From Ruegeria sp. Alg231-54 (GTDB lineage: Bacteria; Pseudomonadota; Alphaproteobacteria; Rhodobacterales; Rhodobacteraceae), in NCBI RefSeq assembly GCF_900143525.1, contig NZ_FREZ01000009.1, forward strand, positions 7-64,006: 64,000 nt of DNA. Direction: 5' to 3'. This document shows positions 1 through 8,569 of this stretch, piece by piece. The stretch's first letter is position 1. Every line of letters starts with the position of its first letter. The position numbers and the translations under genes are program-made. Under the pieces are notes generated by a model, which saw only the letters and a list, made by a program, of their open reading frames with translations, searched no databases and was not told the DNA's origin.

Positions 1-340
1 GGCCGGCACCTTGATGGTCGAGCCCACGGAATCTGAACCCAAGGACGAACTGGACCGCTTCTGCGACGCCATGCTGTCCATCCGCGCGGAAGCGCAGGAC
101 ATCATCGACGGCAAGATCGACGCGGAGAACAACCCGCTGAAAAACGCCCCCCACACGGTGCGCGATCTGGTCGGCGACTGGGACCGGCCCTATAGCCGCG
201 AACAGGCCTGCTTCCCCCCAGGATCCATGGGCGTCGACAAATACTGGTCCCCCGTAAACCGCGTCGACAACGCATACGGCGACAGAAACCTAATATGCAC
301 ATGCCCCCCAATGGACGCTTACGAAGAAGCCGCAGAGTAA
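1..340 (+). CDS. gcvP: Glycine dehydrogenase (decarboxylating), C-terminal fragment
   Basis: This is the last ~112 codons of the P-protein of the glycine cleavage system; the gene enters from the left edge and the reading frame begins at base 2. P-protein is the PLP enzyme that decarboxylates glycine and passes the aminomethyl group to lipoylated GcvH. The tail is typical of the family: an MVEPTESE segment, then DRFCDAM, the NPLKNAPHT motif, and a final [20 protein letters not shown] stretch before the stop. The PLP lysine and the rest of the enzyme lie outside the window. A strong intrinsic terminator follows 10 bases after the stop, so the gcv transcript probably ends here. The identification rests on motif recognition and is secure. 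Confidence 0.95.
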   Translation, partial: AGTLMVEPTESEPKDELDRFCDAMLSIRAEAQDIIDGKIDAENNPLKNAPHTVRDLVGDWDRPYSREQACFPPGSMGVDKYWSPVNRVDNAYGDRNLICTCPPMDAYEEAAE

Positions 341-350
341 AACGCGAAAC

Positions 351-377
351 AAACCCCCGCCTCAGCGGGGGTTTTTC
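351..377 (+). terminator. Intrinsic terminator after gcvP
   Basis: A CCCCCGC / GCGGGGG stem with a four-base loop (CTCA) is followed directly by a run of five T. It sits 10 bases past the gcvP stop. The stop of the convergent peroxidase gene begins at 378, so the hairpin may also end that transcript, but the T-run favours the + strand. Confidence 0.9.
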
Positions 378-1664
378 TTAGGGTGCGAAGTCAGCGGGTA
401 CGCCAAAGGGTGGCGTGTCCACGCTGGTCCCGGTCAGCGCGTGCAGAAACGCGACAAGGCTGTTGATTTCCGTTTGCGATAGATTCACCGGAGCGATGTC
501 GATTTTGCTGCGCACACGCTGCATCTCAAACTGGTCCTGCCAAACAACAAAATCTGCCTTTTGCAGCCATGGTACACTGGGTAATTGCGCCATTTCGGGT
601 GCCCAGTTTGCGAAACTGGACACAGGGTCCAGGTGATGGCGGATCGTTCTTTCAAGGTCAGGAAAGGCGCCGTTATGGCCGTAAGGTGCGGTCAAGGCCA
701 CGTTGCGCAGCATCGGAGTACGGAAGCGATAGGCGTCCTCAAGCCGGTCACTTTCGCCCATCCGGCCCACGTCGCGAACATAGGGATCCCACTGCCGGGT
801 ACGACCCGGACCAAATGGGGGCAGGGCCAGAGCGTGGAATTTCTGATCGGACATCAGCGGGCCGGAATGGCAGTCAGAGCATTGCGCCTTTCCGTAGAAA
901 AGGTTCATTCCGATCAGTTGGGTCGGCGACAGGGCATTTGTGTCCCCGGCCAGATACCGATCAAACGGGCTGTCGGTACTGCGCCATTCGGTGGCCATGA
1001 ACGCCGCCAGCGCGTTGGCGATTTGTGTAATCGAGATGTCTTCGGTCGTCTCGACCTCGTCAAACGCGGCGACCATTGCCGGGCCATAGCGCGGATCGGT
1101 GCGGACGCGTTTGGCCAGGATCGGCCAGCCCTTGTCGATGCGATCATGGACCGCGCCCGTGACCTGGTTTTCAGCGACATTCCCGGCCATTTCGAATTGC
1201 GAGGTCAGTGGGAACAGCGCTTGCGCGGCCAGCAGTGAATTCAGCCCGTCAGGCAACCATTCCTGCGCAGGTGAGTTGAAACCATTGCCATAGACATCCG
1301 AAATGCTCAGGCGGCCATCATGAAACAGGGTGTGAATGTCCTTCGCCCCAAGGTTCCATAGACCCGGCGAATTGCGCGGAATACGTTTGTGGATTTTTTC
1401 CGCTCCGGTTCCAGGGGTTCGGTCTGGGCCGAGACCCTCACCACCCTCGCCAATACCTAGCGATAATCCGTCGGACGTGCCGAAATCCGGGTGATGGCAA
1501 TGGGCGCAGGCGATGTTCTGATTGCCGGACAGGATCGGATCGTAAAACAGTTGATGACCGATGGTGGCCTGTTCCATATCAAAGGCGATGAAGTCATTAT
1601 CCGTCAGCGGACGCGGTAAATCATGCGCCGCCGCCGCACCGACGAAAAGGAAAGCAGCCCCATG
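378..1664 (-). CDS. Di-haem cytochrome c peroxidase family protein (MauG/CcpA-like)
   Basis: Probable periplasmic di-haem protein of the bacterial cytochrome c peroxidase/MauG family, which reduces peroxide or carries out oxidations through two c-type haems. Two CxxCH haem sites are visible: CAHCH near 1489-1510 and CSDCH near 867-881. Family-typical segments include LFYDPILSGN before the first haem and RTPMLRNVALTAPYGHNG in the C-terminal half. The N-terminus is a problem. The frame is open far upstream, but the part that looks like a signal peptide (AAFLFVGAAAAHD) has no in-frame ATG, GTG or TTG near it. An ATG at 1663 lies one frame off. The start given is only the edge of the credible protein. 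The 5' end overlaps or abuts the divergent Sel1 gene. Family is sure; the start is unresolved, and a small frameshift in the signal peptide is possible. Confidence 0.8.
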   Translation of the reverse strand, partial: HGAAFLFVGAAAAHDLPRPLTDNDFIAFDMEQATIGHQLFYDPILSGNQNIACAHCHHPDFGTSDGLSLGIGEGGEGLGPDRTPGTGAEKIHKRIPRNSPGLWNLGAKDIHTLFHDGRLSISDVYGNGFNSPAQEWLPDGLNSLLAAQALFPLTSQFEMAGNVAENQVTGAVHDRIDKGWPILAKRVRTDPRYGPAMVAAFDEVETTEDISITQIANALAAFMATEWRSTDSPFDRYLAGDTNALSPTQLIGMNLFYGKAQCSDCHSGPLMSDQKFHALALPPFGPGRTRQWDPYVRDVGRMGESDRLEDAYRFRTPMLRNVALTAPYGHNGAFPDLERTIRHHLDPVSSFANWAPEMAQLPSVPWLQKADFVVWQDQFEMQRVRSKIDIAPVNLSQTEINSLVAFLHALTGTSVDTPPFGVPADFAP

Positions 1665-2132
1665 CGCGAGTTTGTATTTGCACTTTGCTGTCTTGCGACC
1701 CCGGCGCTGGCCGAACTGGAGCAGGCCCGTAATATGATGGAGGCCGGCGCGTTCGAGGCCGCGCGCGAGGAGCTTTGGCCAGCCGCCCGATCGGGCAATG
1801 CCGAGGCAGAGGAACTGATTGGCGTGATGTACGGCCTCGGGCTGGGGGTCGAGCAAGATTATGAAAGGGCGTTTGAATGGTATCTGCGCGCCTCGATGAA
1901 GGGTCATCCCGGGGCGCAATCCGGTGTTGGCTGGTATTACGAACTGGGCCTTGGCATGCCCGCGCCTGATTTGGTTCGGGCTTACATGTGGTACACGCTC
2001 AGCGCCATTGGCGGCGATCCCGATGCGGCGATCAGCCTTGAGGAAGTGGTCAAGAAAATGTCGCCGGAGCAGATCGAAAGGGCGCATGTTCTGGTCGATG
2101 ACTACAAAGGGTGGATGTACCCGTTTCGGTAA
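1662..2132 (+). CDS. Secreted Sel1-like (TPR-type) repeat protein
   Basis: A 156-residue protein with an N-terminal signal peptide (MREFVFALCCLATPALA, then ELEQ) and at least two Sel1-like repeats. These are recognisable by AEELIGVMYGLGLG, ERAFEWYLRASMKGHPGAQ and RAYMWYTLSAIGG. Such repeats form helical hairpins that bind other proteins, usually in the periplasm here. The start at 1662 is chosen over an open upstream extension because it gives a clean signal peptide and follows an AAAGGAAAG ribosome site at about 1646-1654. The gene is divergent from the peroxidase gene and their 5' ends collide, so they may share regulation. No specific partner can be named from the sequence. Confidence 0.85.
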   Translation: MREFVFALCCLATPALAELEQARNMMEAGAFEAAREELWPAARSGNAEAEELIGVMYGLGLGVEQDYERAFEWYLRASMKGHPGAQSGVGWYYELGLGMPAPDLVRAYMWYTLSAIGGDPDAAISLEEVVKKMSPEQIERAHVLVDDYKGWMYPFR

Positions 2133-2134
2133 AA

Positions 2135-2155
2135 GGCCGGGCCAAAAGCCCGGCC
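2135..2155 (-). terminator. Hairpin terminator at the end of the TRAP operon
   Basis: An 8-bp GGCCGGGC / GCCCGGCC stem with a five-base loop lies between the convergent Sel1 and dctP-type genes. Read on the minus strand it is followed by TTTT, so it most likely ends the transcript coming from 7740. Confidence 0.8.
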
Positions 2156-2164
2156 CAGAGTTGC

Positions 2165-3226
2165 TTAGTTCAGGTCCGCATCGCGGGATGCGTTGATCTC
2201 ACCTTCGGCGATGGACACGGCCTCGGTCAGCGCGGCAAAGATTTGGTCACCACGGGCAACGTTGGACTGGAACCACTCGTAAACCGGTGTTGCTGCGTCT
2301 TTGAACGCGGCTTTCTGTTCGGGAGTTGGAACGTACAGATCACCACCACCTGCGACGAAATCTTCATAGGCCTGGATCGACTTGCGCTTGGGCGACGCAA
2401 AAGTGGCTTGCTGCAGGGCATAGAACCCATCGACCACAACACGGCGTAGTTCCTCGGGCATCTCCTGGAACTTGGCGTTATTCATCCACCACAGCGCACC
2501 CATGTAGGCGTGGCCGTCCAGCGTGACGTATTGCAGACCGGCATCCGGGAACTTCATGCCCATGATGTCGGTGATGCCGTTCTTGGATCCCTCAACAACG
2601 CCAGTCTGGAAACTGGTAAACAGTTCCGGCCACGGGATCGGGGTAGGTGACGCGCCCAGAGCCTTGACCAGTTCCTGTGGCAAGTCGGCGACTACAGTAC
2701 GAATTTTCAGGCCTTCCATGTCGGCGGGTTCAGCGATCCGGCGTTGCGTGTTCGCGAAGTTCCGCCAGCCACCGGTATTGCCGATGGTCATTAGGCGGAT
2801 CGCACCACCGGAATCCTCCAGCGCCATCTCGCGCATCGTACGGGTGAAGTCACCGGACAGAACACGCTCGGCTACGCGATCATCCGCCATCAGGTAGGGC
2901 AGGTCGAGAACCTGCACATATGGGAAGATGCCCGACGCGCCACCAGAGGTGGAGATGTAGATGTCTATTGTGCCATCAGCCACACCCTGCAAGCATTCGG
3001 CGCCATTCGAACAGAGTTGCGTACCAATGAACAGCTCCACCTCGATCGCGCCGTTTGAGGCCGCTTCGACATAGTTCTTGAAAACGATCAGACCGTCATA
3101 GTCCTCGTCGTTTTCGTTTGAGTTTGCTGTGGCGCGCAGCGTGTAGTCTGCCGCCGTGGCCGCGATGGCCGATGCGGCAACCAGCGACGTCGCTAAGGCT
3201 GCTGTTTTGATAAATCTTCCGAGCAT
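2165..3226 (-). CDS. TRAP transporter substrate-binding protein (DctP family)
   Basis: Periplasmic solute receptor of a tripartite ATP-independent (TRAP) importer, 353 residues, the usual family length. It starts with a signal peptide (residues 1-26, ending ASAIAATA before ADYTLRA). The DctP core is recognisable from QGVADGTIDIYIST, DLPYLM, and the conserved GLKIRT segment that carries the arginine used by the family to bind an acid group. The ribosome site (AGGGAGGA) lies directly upstream of the ATG at 3226. It is the last gene of an apparent operon (monooxygenase, aldo/keto reductase, flavin reductase, small and large TRAP membrane subunits, receptor). The substrate is not readable from sequence; the context suggests a sulfonated or otherwise acidic compound. 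Confidence 0.93.
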   Translation of the reverse strand: MLGRFIKTAALATSLVAASAIAATAADYTLRATANSNENDEDYDGLIVFKNYVEAASNGAIEVELFIGTQLCSNGAECLQGVADGTIDIYISTSGGASGIFPYVQVLDLPYLMADDRVAERVLSGDFTRTMREMALEDSGGAIRLMTIGNTGGWRNFANTQRRIAEPADMEGLKIRTVVADLPQELVKALGASPTPIPWPELFTSFQTGVVEGSKNGITDIMGMKFPDAGLQYVTLDGHAYMGALWWMNNAKFQEMPEELRRVVVDGFYALQQATFASPKRKSIQAYEDFVAGGGDLYVPTPEQKAAFKDAATPVYEWFQSNVARGDQIFAALTEAVSIAEGEINASRDADLN

Positions 3227-3250
3227 GCGTTTCCTCCCTGTGATACTCAG

Positions 3251-4540
3251 TCAGTTTGCAAATCCCGTTATGCGCGGGATCGTCATGGATAGTGCGGGGA
3301 TATAGGTGATCAAAAAGATCACTATGATTTCGACAGCCAGAAACGGCAGGATCGCCTTGGCGATTGTCTCGACCTTTTCGCGCGACACGGCGGCGGCCAC
3401 GAACAGGACCAGCCCCATTGGCGGCGTGGCCAGACCAACGGTCAGGTTGACGCTCATGATGATGGCAAAGTGGATTGGATCGACGCCCAGGCTGGTGAAG
3501 ATCGGGGCCAGGATCGGGCCAAGGATGATGATCGCGGGACCCGCGTCCAGGAACATGCCGACGACAAAAAGCAGCAGGTTAATCAGGAACAGCAGGATCA
3601 GCGGGTTTTCTGACAGGCTGAGGATCAACTCGGCCAGTTGTTCGGGCGCATGGCTGAGACTGACCACGGTTTTAAAGGCCATCGCCGCGCCGACCAGTAA
3701 CAAAACGACGGCCGAGGTCAGACCCGCATTGCTGAGAATTTCAGGCACCTCTTTCAGCGTCAGCGTGCGCAGGACAAAAAAGCCGATGAGGAACGCATAG
3801 CCGACGGCGACCGCCGCGGCCTCGGTTGGGGTGAAGATACCACCCAGAATACCGCCTAGAATGATGACAGGCGTCAGCAGGGGGAAGAACGCTTTGAGGC
3901 TGGCCTGTCGGCGCTCGCCCCAAGTGTATTTTCGGCTGGCGACGGGGAAGTCGTATTTGTCGGCCATCACCTTGATCATCAGCATCAAGCCGACGCCGAC
4001 CATCACGCCGGGCACGATGCCGGCAAGAAACAGCGCGGCCACGCTTTCGCCCATGACATAGGCGTAGATGATCATGATGCCTGATGGTGGAATGATTGGA
4101 CCAATCACCGAACTGGCCGCTGTGATTGCGGCGGCGAACTTGCGGGTATAGCCCTGTTTTTCCATCGCTGGGATCAGCATTGAACCCAGCGCCGACGTAT
4201 CGGCCACGGCTGAGCCTGACAGCCCGGCAAACAGGATCGAACTCAGCACATTCACATGGGCCAGACCGCCGCGAAAATGCCCCATCAGCGCCTGACTGAA
4301 TTCAACCAGACGAATGGTGATGCCGCCGCGGTTCATCAGCTCTCCGGCCAGCATGAAGAAGGGGATGGCCATCAGCGGAAAGCTGTCCATGCCGTTATAG
4401 ACATTGCGATACAGCAGCGTGATGTCGGCCGTCTGACCGTTCAACCACAGAAGAATGCCTGGCGCAGCCAGCAATGCGAAAAAGACCGGCAGACCAATCA
4501 GCAGAAACACCAGAAATGTAGGCAGGAACCATATCAGCAT
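3251..4540 (-). CDS. TRAP transporter large permease (DctM family)
   Basis: Large membrane subunit that carries the sodium-coupled translocation pathway of the TRAP importer. It has 429 residues and about twelve hydrophobic segments. Family-typical signatures include FMLAGELMNRGGIT, GLSGSAVADTSALGSMLIPAM, PPSGIMIIYAYVMGESVAALFLAGIVPG and FTPTEAAAVAVGYAF. Its ATG sits directly after the stop of the small subunit, so the two are translationally coupled, and the receptor gene follows 24 bases later. Length and motif order are complete, with no sign of damage. Confidence 0.95.
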   Translation of the reverse strand: MLIWFLPTFLVFLLIGLPVFFALLAAPGILLWLNGQTADITLLYRNVYNGMDSFPLMAIPFFMLAGELMNRGGITIRLVEFSQALMGHFRGGLAHVNVLSSILFAGLSGSAVADTSALGSMLIPAMEKQGYTRKFAAAITAASSVIGPIIPPSGIMIIYAYVMGESVAALFLAGIVPGVMVGVGLMLMIKVMADKYDFPVASRKYTWGERRQASLKAFFPLLTPVIILGGILGGIFTPTEAAAVAVGYAFLIGFFVLRTLTLKEVPEILSNAGLTSAVVLLLVGAAMAFKTVVSLSHAPEQLAELILSLSENPLILLFLINLLLFVVGMFLDAGPAIIILGPILAPIFTSLGVDPIHFAIIMSVNLTVGLATPPMGLVLFVAAAVSREKVETIAKAILPFLAVEIIVIFLITYIPALSMTIPRITGFAN

Positions 4541-5128
4541 CTATTCGGCCCCCACAGGTGCATCGGCAATGTCTGGCAGCAGATGACTGCCGCCCAACAG
4601 GGTCACGACGGCGCGCAGGATAAGCTCAATATTCACTGAAATCAGCAGGATGACCCCAACTAACAGAGAGGCCATCATCCAGCTGCGCGGGATGCGGTAC
4701 CACTCGTCAAACCCAAAGGACGTTGGCAAATACAGTGCAGCGGTGGCGAACTTGCCGCCAAACCCGGTGACCTCGGACCAGCCGATTTTGACGGCCACCA
4801 GCAAAACGGCCAGCGAAACCAGCAGCAGCAGGATGTTCAGGGTTTGCCCAATCCCTCGCGGCAGCATCAGGGGCACCATGTCGATGGCGACAAACCCGCC
4901 GCGCCGAAATGCCGTGGGGGCCATCAGGCCGGTCATCCACAGCATGCAGAACCGAGCAGCCTCATCCGGCCAGGGCAGCGCGTTGCCCAAAACGTATCTG
5001 AAGAACACCTGTATCAGGATTGCGATTACCATCAGTGCAATCGCAACGACACCAACCGCGCGGCCCAATCGCAGCACGGCTTCATTTACAAACGCGATCG
5101 GCGCAAGCACCGACGTCAATCCGCCCAT
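4541..5128 (-). CDS. TRAP transporter small permease (DctQ family)
   Basis: Small four-helix membrane subunit of the TRAP importer, 195 residues. The family hallmark PWPDEAARF followed by W and FRRGGFVAIDM is visible between the second and third hydrophobic segments. It lies 52 bases downstream of the flavin reductase gene and abuts the large subunit. Together with 3251-4540 and 2165-3226 it gives a complete transporter. Confidence 0.93.
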   Translation of the reverse strand: MGGLTSVLAPIAFVNEAVLRLGRAVGVVAIALMVIAILIQVFFRYVLGNALPWPDEAARFCMLWMTGLMAPTAFRRGGFVAIDMVPLMLPRGIGQTLNILLLLVSLAVLLVAVKIGWSEVTGFGGKFATAALYLPTSFGFDEWYRIPRSWMMASLLVGVILLISVNIELILRAVVTLLGGSHLLPDIADAPVGAE

Positions 5129-5180
5129 GCGGGTCCTCCATTTTCAGCCGCGAGAGTTCCCCGCGACAGTTATTCCGCGC

Positions 5181-5699
5181 TTACTGGTGCGCGAATTGGC
5201 CGAGCTTTCCGGCGTAGAAGGTCAGTGCGTCTCCCTCTGCCATACTGGCACGCAAAACCTTTCCAATAACGATAACGTGGTCGCCGGCATCGTGATACGC
5301 GTGCTGTTCACACTCGAAACGCGCCAGGCAATCAGGCAGCAGCGGGGTTCCGTTTTCACATCTGCCGTGGTCGATACCTTGAAGCGCAAATGCATCTTTC
5401 GAGCATCCGAAGCATAGCTCGGCCTGTTCCGCCGACAGGACATGAACGCTGAAATGCCGTGCCTCTTGGAAGTAACGGAACCGGCGAGAGTTGCGGTCTC
5501 CCGCCCACATGATCAGTGGTGGATCGAGAGACAGGGACGAGAAACTGTTGGCCGTGATGCAGACCGGCCCGTCTGTGCTGTCACACGTAACAACGGTGAC
5601 ACCGGTGGCAAAACGACCAAAAGCGTCGCGCAGGGTTCGGGTGTCCTCCCTGTGGGGAACGAATGTGTGGCTCATGTCCTTTGAGATTGCATTCATCAT
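5181..5699 (-). CDS. Flavin reductase family protein (monooxygenase partner, SmoA/NtaB-like)
   Basis: A 172-residue NAD(P)H:flavin oxidoreductase of the family that supplies reduced FMN to two-component monooxygenases. Seen: LRDAFGRFATGVTVVT, the flavin-binding ITANSFSSLSLDPPL segment, and FSVHVLSAEQ. These are hallmarks of the HpaC/NtaB/SsuE-functional group. Its ATG at 5699 overlaps the stop of the aldo/keto reductase gene (ATGA), and the FMN-dependent monooxygenase is the gene before that, so the likely client is obvious. The position next to a YdhF-like reductase and an SsuD-like enzyme matches SmoA of the sulfoquinovose monooxygenase pathway. That functional match is inference. Confidence 0.88.
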   Translation of the reverse strand: MMNAISKDMSHTFVPHREDTRTLRDAFGRFATGVTVVTCDSTDGPVCITANSFSSLSLDPPLIMWAGDRNSRRFRYFQEARHFSVHVLSAEQAELCFGCSKDAFALQGIDHGRCENGTPLLPDCLARFECEQHAYHDAGDHVIVIGKVLRASMAEGDALTFYAGKLGQFAHQ

Positions 5700-6586
5700 G
5701 GTACCTCATGCCCCAGTGCCGCCTCGTACAGGCGGAACCAGCTTTCGCGATCCAGATTGACTTTCAGTGCGTCGGAAATGCGTTTGATCCGGTCCAGATT
5801 GTTGGTGCCCAGAACCGGCAGGATGCCAGCGGGGTGCGCCAACAGGAACGCCACGGCGACAGCGGCGCGATCCACACTAAACTCTTCGCCGATTTCATCC
5901 GCAACAACCCCGACCGGAGGGTTTCCGGCCATTAACAACCCACCACCCAGCGGCGACCAGGCCATCACCGGCTGACCATGCTGCTGATGAAAGGCCAGAT
6001 CACCATTGGTAAAGGGGCTGATCTCGCCCAGCGAAATCTCGATCTGGTTGGTGACCAGTTGGGTTTTCATTGCCGATTGCAGCAGTTTCCAGTCCCATGG
6101 ACGGAAATTGGACACGCCAACAGCGCCGACCTTGCCGCTGGCGACAACTTCGTCCAGCGCGGCACCTGTTTCGTGATGATCCATGAAGGGATCGGGGCGG
6201 TGAATCAGCAGCAAGTCGATATGATCGATGGCCATTTCGGACAGCGATGTCTCAACCGATTTCAGGATATGCGCGCGTGAGGTGTCGTAGTATTTCGCCT
6301 TCGCGTCCGCATACCGCCCCATCGGCGCGACGATGTCACATTTGGTGACGATCTCCATCTGTTTACGCAGGCCCGGATTGGCGCGCAAGGCATTGCCCAG
6401 AACGGCCTCGGCTGCGTATCCGCCATAGATATCGGCCTGATCGAAGGTGGTGATGCCCTGATCCAGACAGGCCTGAATCTTGGCTTCGACATGGTCCGCC
6501 GATGTATCCGTATCATCGCCCAGCCGCCACATGCCATAGACAAGGCGGCTCATGTCCAGCGAGTCAGATAGTTTTACACGTTGCAT
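5696..6586 (-). CDS. Aldo/keto reductase, YdhF/SmoB-like
   Basis: A 296-residue TIM-barrel NAD(P)H-dependent oxidoreductase. Catalytic features are present: FDQADIYGGY (Asp and Tyr of the tetrad), VTKCD (Lys), LLLIHRPDP (His), GVSNF, and a C-terminal VLGTNNLDRI cofactor segment. The pattern is that of the YdhF subgroup. The same subgroup contains SmoB, which reduces 6-oxo-glucose to glucose after sulfoquinovose is oxidatively desulfurised. The gene overlaps the monooxygenase stop and the flavin reductase start by ATGA junctions, which implies tight co-translation of the three. The substrate is inferred from context, not proved by the sequence. Confidence 0.9.
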   Translation of the reverse strand: MQRVKLSDSLDMSRLVYGMWRLGDDTDTSADHVEAKIQACLDQGITTFDQADIYGGYAAEAVLGNALRANPGLRKQMEIVTKCDIVAPMGRYADAKAKYYDTSRAHILKSVETSLSEMAIDHIDLLLIHRPDPFMDHHETGAALDEVVASGKVGAVGVSNFRPWDWKLLQSAMKTQLVTNQIEISLGEISPFTNGDLAFHQQHGQPVMAWSPLGGGLLMAGNPPVGVVADEIGEEFSVDRAAVAVAFLLAHPAGILPVLGTNNLDRIKRISDALKVNLDRESWFRLYEAALGHEVP

Positions 6587-7740
6587 CAGCGGCGAACTCC
6601 ATTGCCCAGCGGGGTGGCCGGGGTATTTGCTGGAACCCTTCCGTAAGCTTCGGGAAGGGAACAGGTTTTTAGGTTAGGCATAACACGGCTGCCAAAATGG
6701 CGGGCCTCGTCCATGTGGGGATAGCCCGAGAAGATGAAGGCGCGGATGCCCATCTTCTGATATTCTTCGATCTTGGACATGACCTGATCGGTTGAACCGA
6801 CCAGTGCCGCGCCGCACCCGGAACGTGCACGACCTACACCAGTCCACAGACCGGGTTCGACATAGCCATATTCATCCGCCAGATCGCGGTTCTTTGCCTG
6901 ATGCGCAACGCCCAGAGACGTTGCATCCAGTGCGCGTTCTCGAATTGCCCGGCCGTATTCATCATCCAGTTTTGAGACGATGTAATCCGCGTATTCCTGC
7001 GCTTCGGCCTCGGTGTCGCGAACGATCATGTGGACGCGCAGGCCGTAATCCAGAGTGCGGTTGTAGTTTTCCGCAACCGCATGCACGGCCTTCATCCGTT
7101 CGGCCAGTTGATCCTTGGTTTCCGGCCACATCAGATAGACGTCGCAATGCTCACCGCACAAATCCAAGGCGGACGGGGAATAGCCCCCGAAATACAGCAG
7201 CGGCCCGCCGGTTTGATAGGGTTTCGCTGGGTCGGTCGTCAGGCCCGAAAAGTTGTAGACCTTACCGGCATGGTTGATCTCATCCTGCGTCCAAACCTGT
7301 TTCAGGATTTCCACCACTTCACGCGAACGCTGATAGCGATAGGCGCTGTCGGCTTTCTCGCCAGGAAAATCGGATGAGATAATGTTGACCGTCAACCGCC
7401 CCTTTAGCATGTGATCCAGCGTTGCGATGGTACGAGCCAGCATAATCGGTTGCATCTCGCCGCAGCGCACAGCGGCCAGCATGTTGATTTTTTCAGTGAT
7501 CGGCGCGCATCCCGCCACAAAGCTCAGCGTGTCCTGACCGACCTGATAGGACGACGGGCAGAGGATATTGCGAAAACCCTGCGCTTCGGCCTCTTTCACG
7601 ATGCCCGAGCAGTGATCCCAACTGGATCGAAGGTCGCCGTCGGGCATTCCAAGAAACTGGTAATCGTCCGAACACAGCGCCGCGAACCACGAAACCTCGG
7701 CCGCATCCAGATCGGGTGAGGTGATGGGGACGATGGTCAT
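6586..7740 (-). CDS. LLM-class FMNH2-dependent monooxygenase, SsuD/SmoC-like
   Basis: A 384-residue luciferase-like monooxygenase of the alkanesulfonate monooxygenase type. These enzymes use reduced FMN and oxygen to cleave a carbon-sulfur bond and release sulfite. Residues equivalent to those lining the E. coli SsuD sulfonate site are kept: R235 and H237 in GLRVHMIVR, R306 in GVGRARSGCGAALVG, and Y340 in SGYPHMDEA. The SsuD Cys54 position is not conserved. I start at 7740 because GGAG lies ahead of that ATG; an upstream in-frame extension to 7785 has no support. It is the first gene of the operon and faces a divergent GntR regulator. Sulfonate specificity is a good inference. The exact substrate (alkanesulfonate, sulfoquinovose or another sugar sulfonate) is open. 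Confidence 0.9.
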   Translation of the reverse strand: MTIVPITSPDLDAAEVSWFAALCSDDYQFLGMPDGDLRSSWDHCSGIVKEAEAQGFRNILCPSSYQVGQDTLSFVAGCAPITEKINMLAAVRCGEMQPIMLARTIATLDHMLKGRLTVNIISSDFPGEKADSAYRYQRSREVVEILKQVWTQDEINHAGKVYNFSGLTTDPAKPYQTGGPLLYFGGYSPSALDLCGEHCDVYLMWPETKDQLAERMKAVHAVAENYNRTLDYGLRVHMIVRDTEAEAQEYADYIVSKLDDEYGRAIRERALDATSLGVAHQAKNRDLADEYGYVEPGLWTGVGRARSGCGAALVGSTDQVMSKIEEYQKMGIRAFIFSGYPHMDEARHFGSRVMPNLKTCSLPEAYGRVPANTPATPLGNGVRR

Positions 7741-7789
7741 CTGATTCGTTCTCCGCAGGGCTATGACTTTCCTCTTGCGTAGCAATCAC

Positions 7790-7816
7790 ATTGATGTAGA
7801 TCAATGGTGTATCAAT
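7790..7816. promoter_or_regulatory. Candidate operator in the divergent monooxygenase/GntR promoter region
   Basis: ATTGAT and ATCAAT form a perfect inverted repeat separated by GTAG (7790-7805). A third ATCAAT half-site follows at 7811-7816, starting 11 bases after the second. The sites lie in the 106-bp gap between the two start codons. This is a plausible binding site for the adjacent GntR/UTRA regulator, but the assignment is positional. Confidence 0.5.
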
Positions 7817-7846
7817 TTTTCCTGCGACCGAGTGAAGCGCCAAAAG

Positions 7847-8557
7847 ATGTCTTCTGCCAACCGAAACCCGAATGCGCTGCCAGTTTATGTTCAGATTGCC
7901 GAGCTTCTGATCCGCGACATCGCTGCCGGTCGCCTGATCGATGGCGAGCGCTTGCCGCCGGAAAGAGATCTGGCAGCCGAACTGAAAGTATCGGTAGGGA
8001 CCCTGCGAAAATCGCTGGCTGAGCTTGAGAAAAAAGGGATGCTGGAGCGTATTCAGGGATCAGGGAATTACGTACGCGAGACCGGAACGCAGAACAGCGT
8101 CTATGCGATGTTCCGTCTTGAACTGCCTGAAGGCGGTGGGTTGCCGCGGGCAGATATCCTCTCGGTCGACCACCTGAAAAAGCCTGTGGATCTGCCGCGC
8201 TTTGGTTCGTCGGAGATGGGATCGCGGGTGCGTCGGATGCGCTACCTGAATGACACAATTATCGCGGTTGAAGAGATCTGGCTGGATGAGTCCGCTGGTT
8301 TAGTTGATCGACAGCTGCTGTCGGACTCGCTTTATCGGTACTACCAGCACCAGTTGGGGTTCTGGATAACACGGGCGGAAGACAGGGTTTCGCTTGGAGT
8401 GCTGCCAGATTGGACGCCCCCTGATTTCACCAGGCCAGCCGGAGAAACGGTTGGCTACATCGAACGGTTCAGCTGGTCGGAAAAACCCGAACCGGTTGAG
8501 TTTTCAAAAACATGGTTCGACCCGGATCGAGCCACCTATGTCCAACGACTGAAGTAA
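7847..8557 (+). CDS. GntR-family regulator with UTRA ligand domain
   Basis: A 236-residue regulator. The N-terminal winged helix covers residues ~10-75 (PVYVQIAELLIRDI, then LPPERDLAAELKVSVGTLRK and GSGNYVRE). A C-terminal UTRA ligand-binding domain covers ~85-230, with RVRRMRYLND and VEEIWLDES. I start at the ATG at 7847; the 28-codon extension upstream has no family similarity and covers the operator-like repeat. It is divergent from the monooxygenase operon and 12 bases ahead of a Gfo/Idh/MocA dehydrogenase gene, so it probably represses both in the absence of the substrate or a metabolite. Confidence 0.88.
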   Translation: MSSANRNPNALPVYVQIAELLIRDIAAGRLIDGERLPPERDLAAELKVSVGTLRKSLAELEKKGMLERIQGSGNYVRETGTQNSVYAMFRLELPEGGGLPRADILSVDHLKKPVDLPRFGSSEMGSRVRRMRYLNDTIIAVEEIWLDESAGLVDRQLLSDSLYRYYQHQLGFWITRAEDRVSLGVLPDWTPPDFTRPAGETVGYIERFSWSEKPEPVEFSKTWFDPDRATYVQRLK

Positions 8558-8569
8558 AAGGAACTGCGC

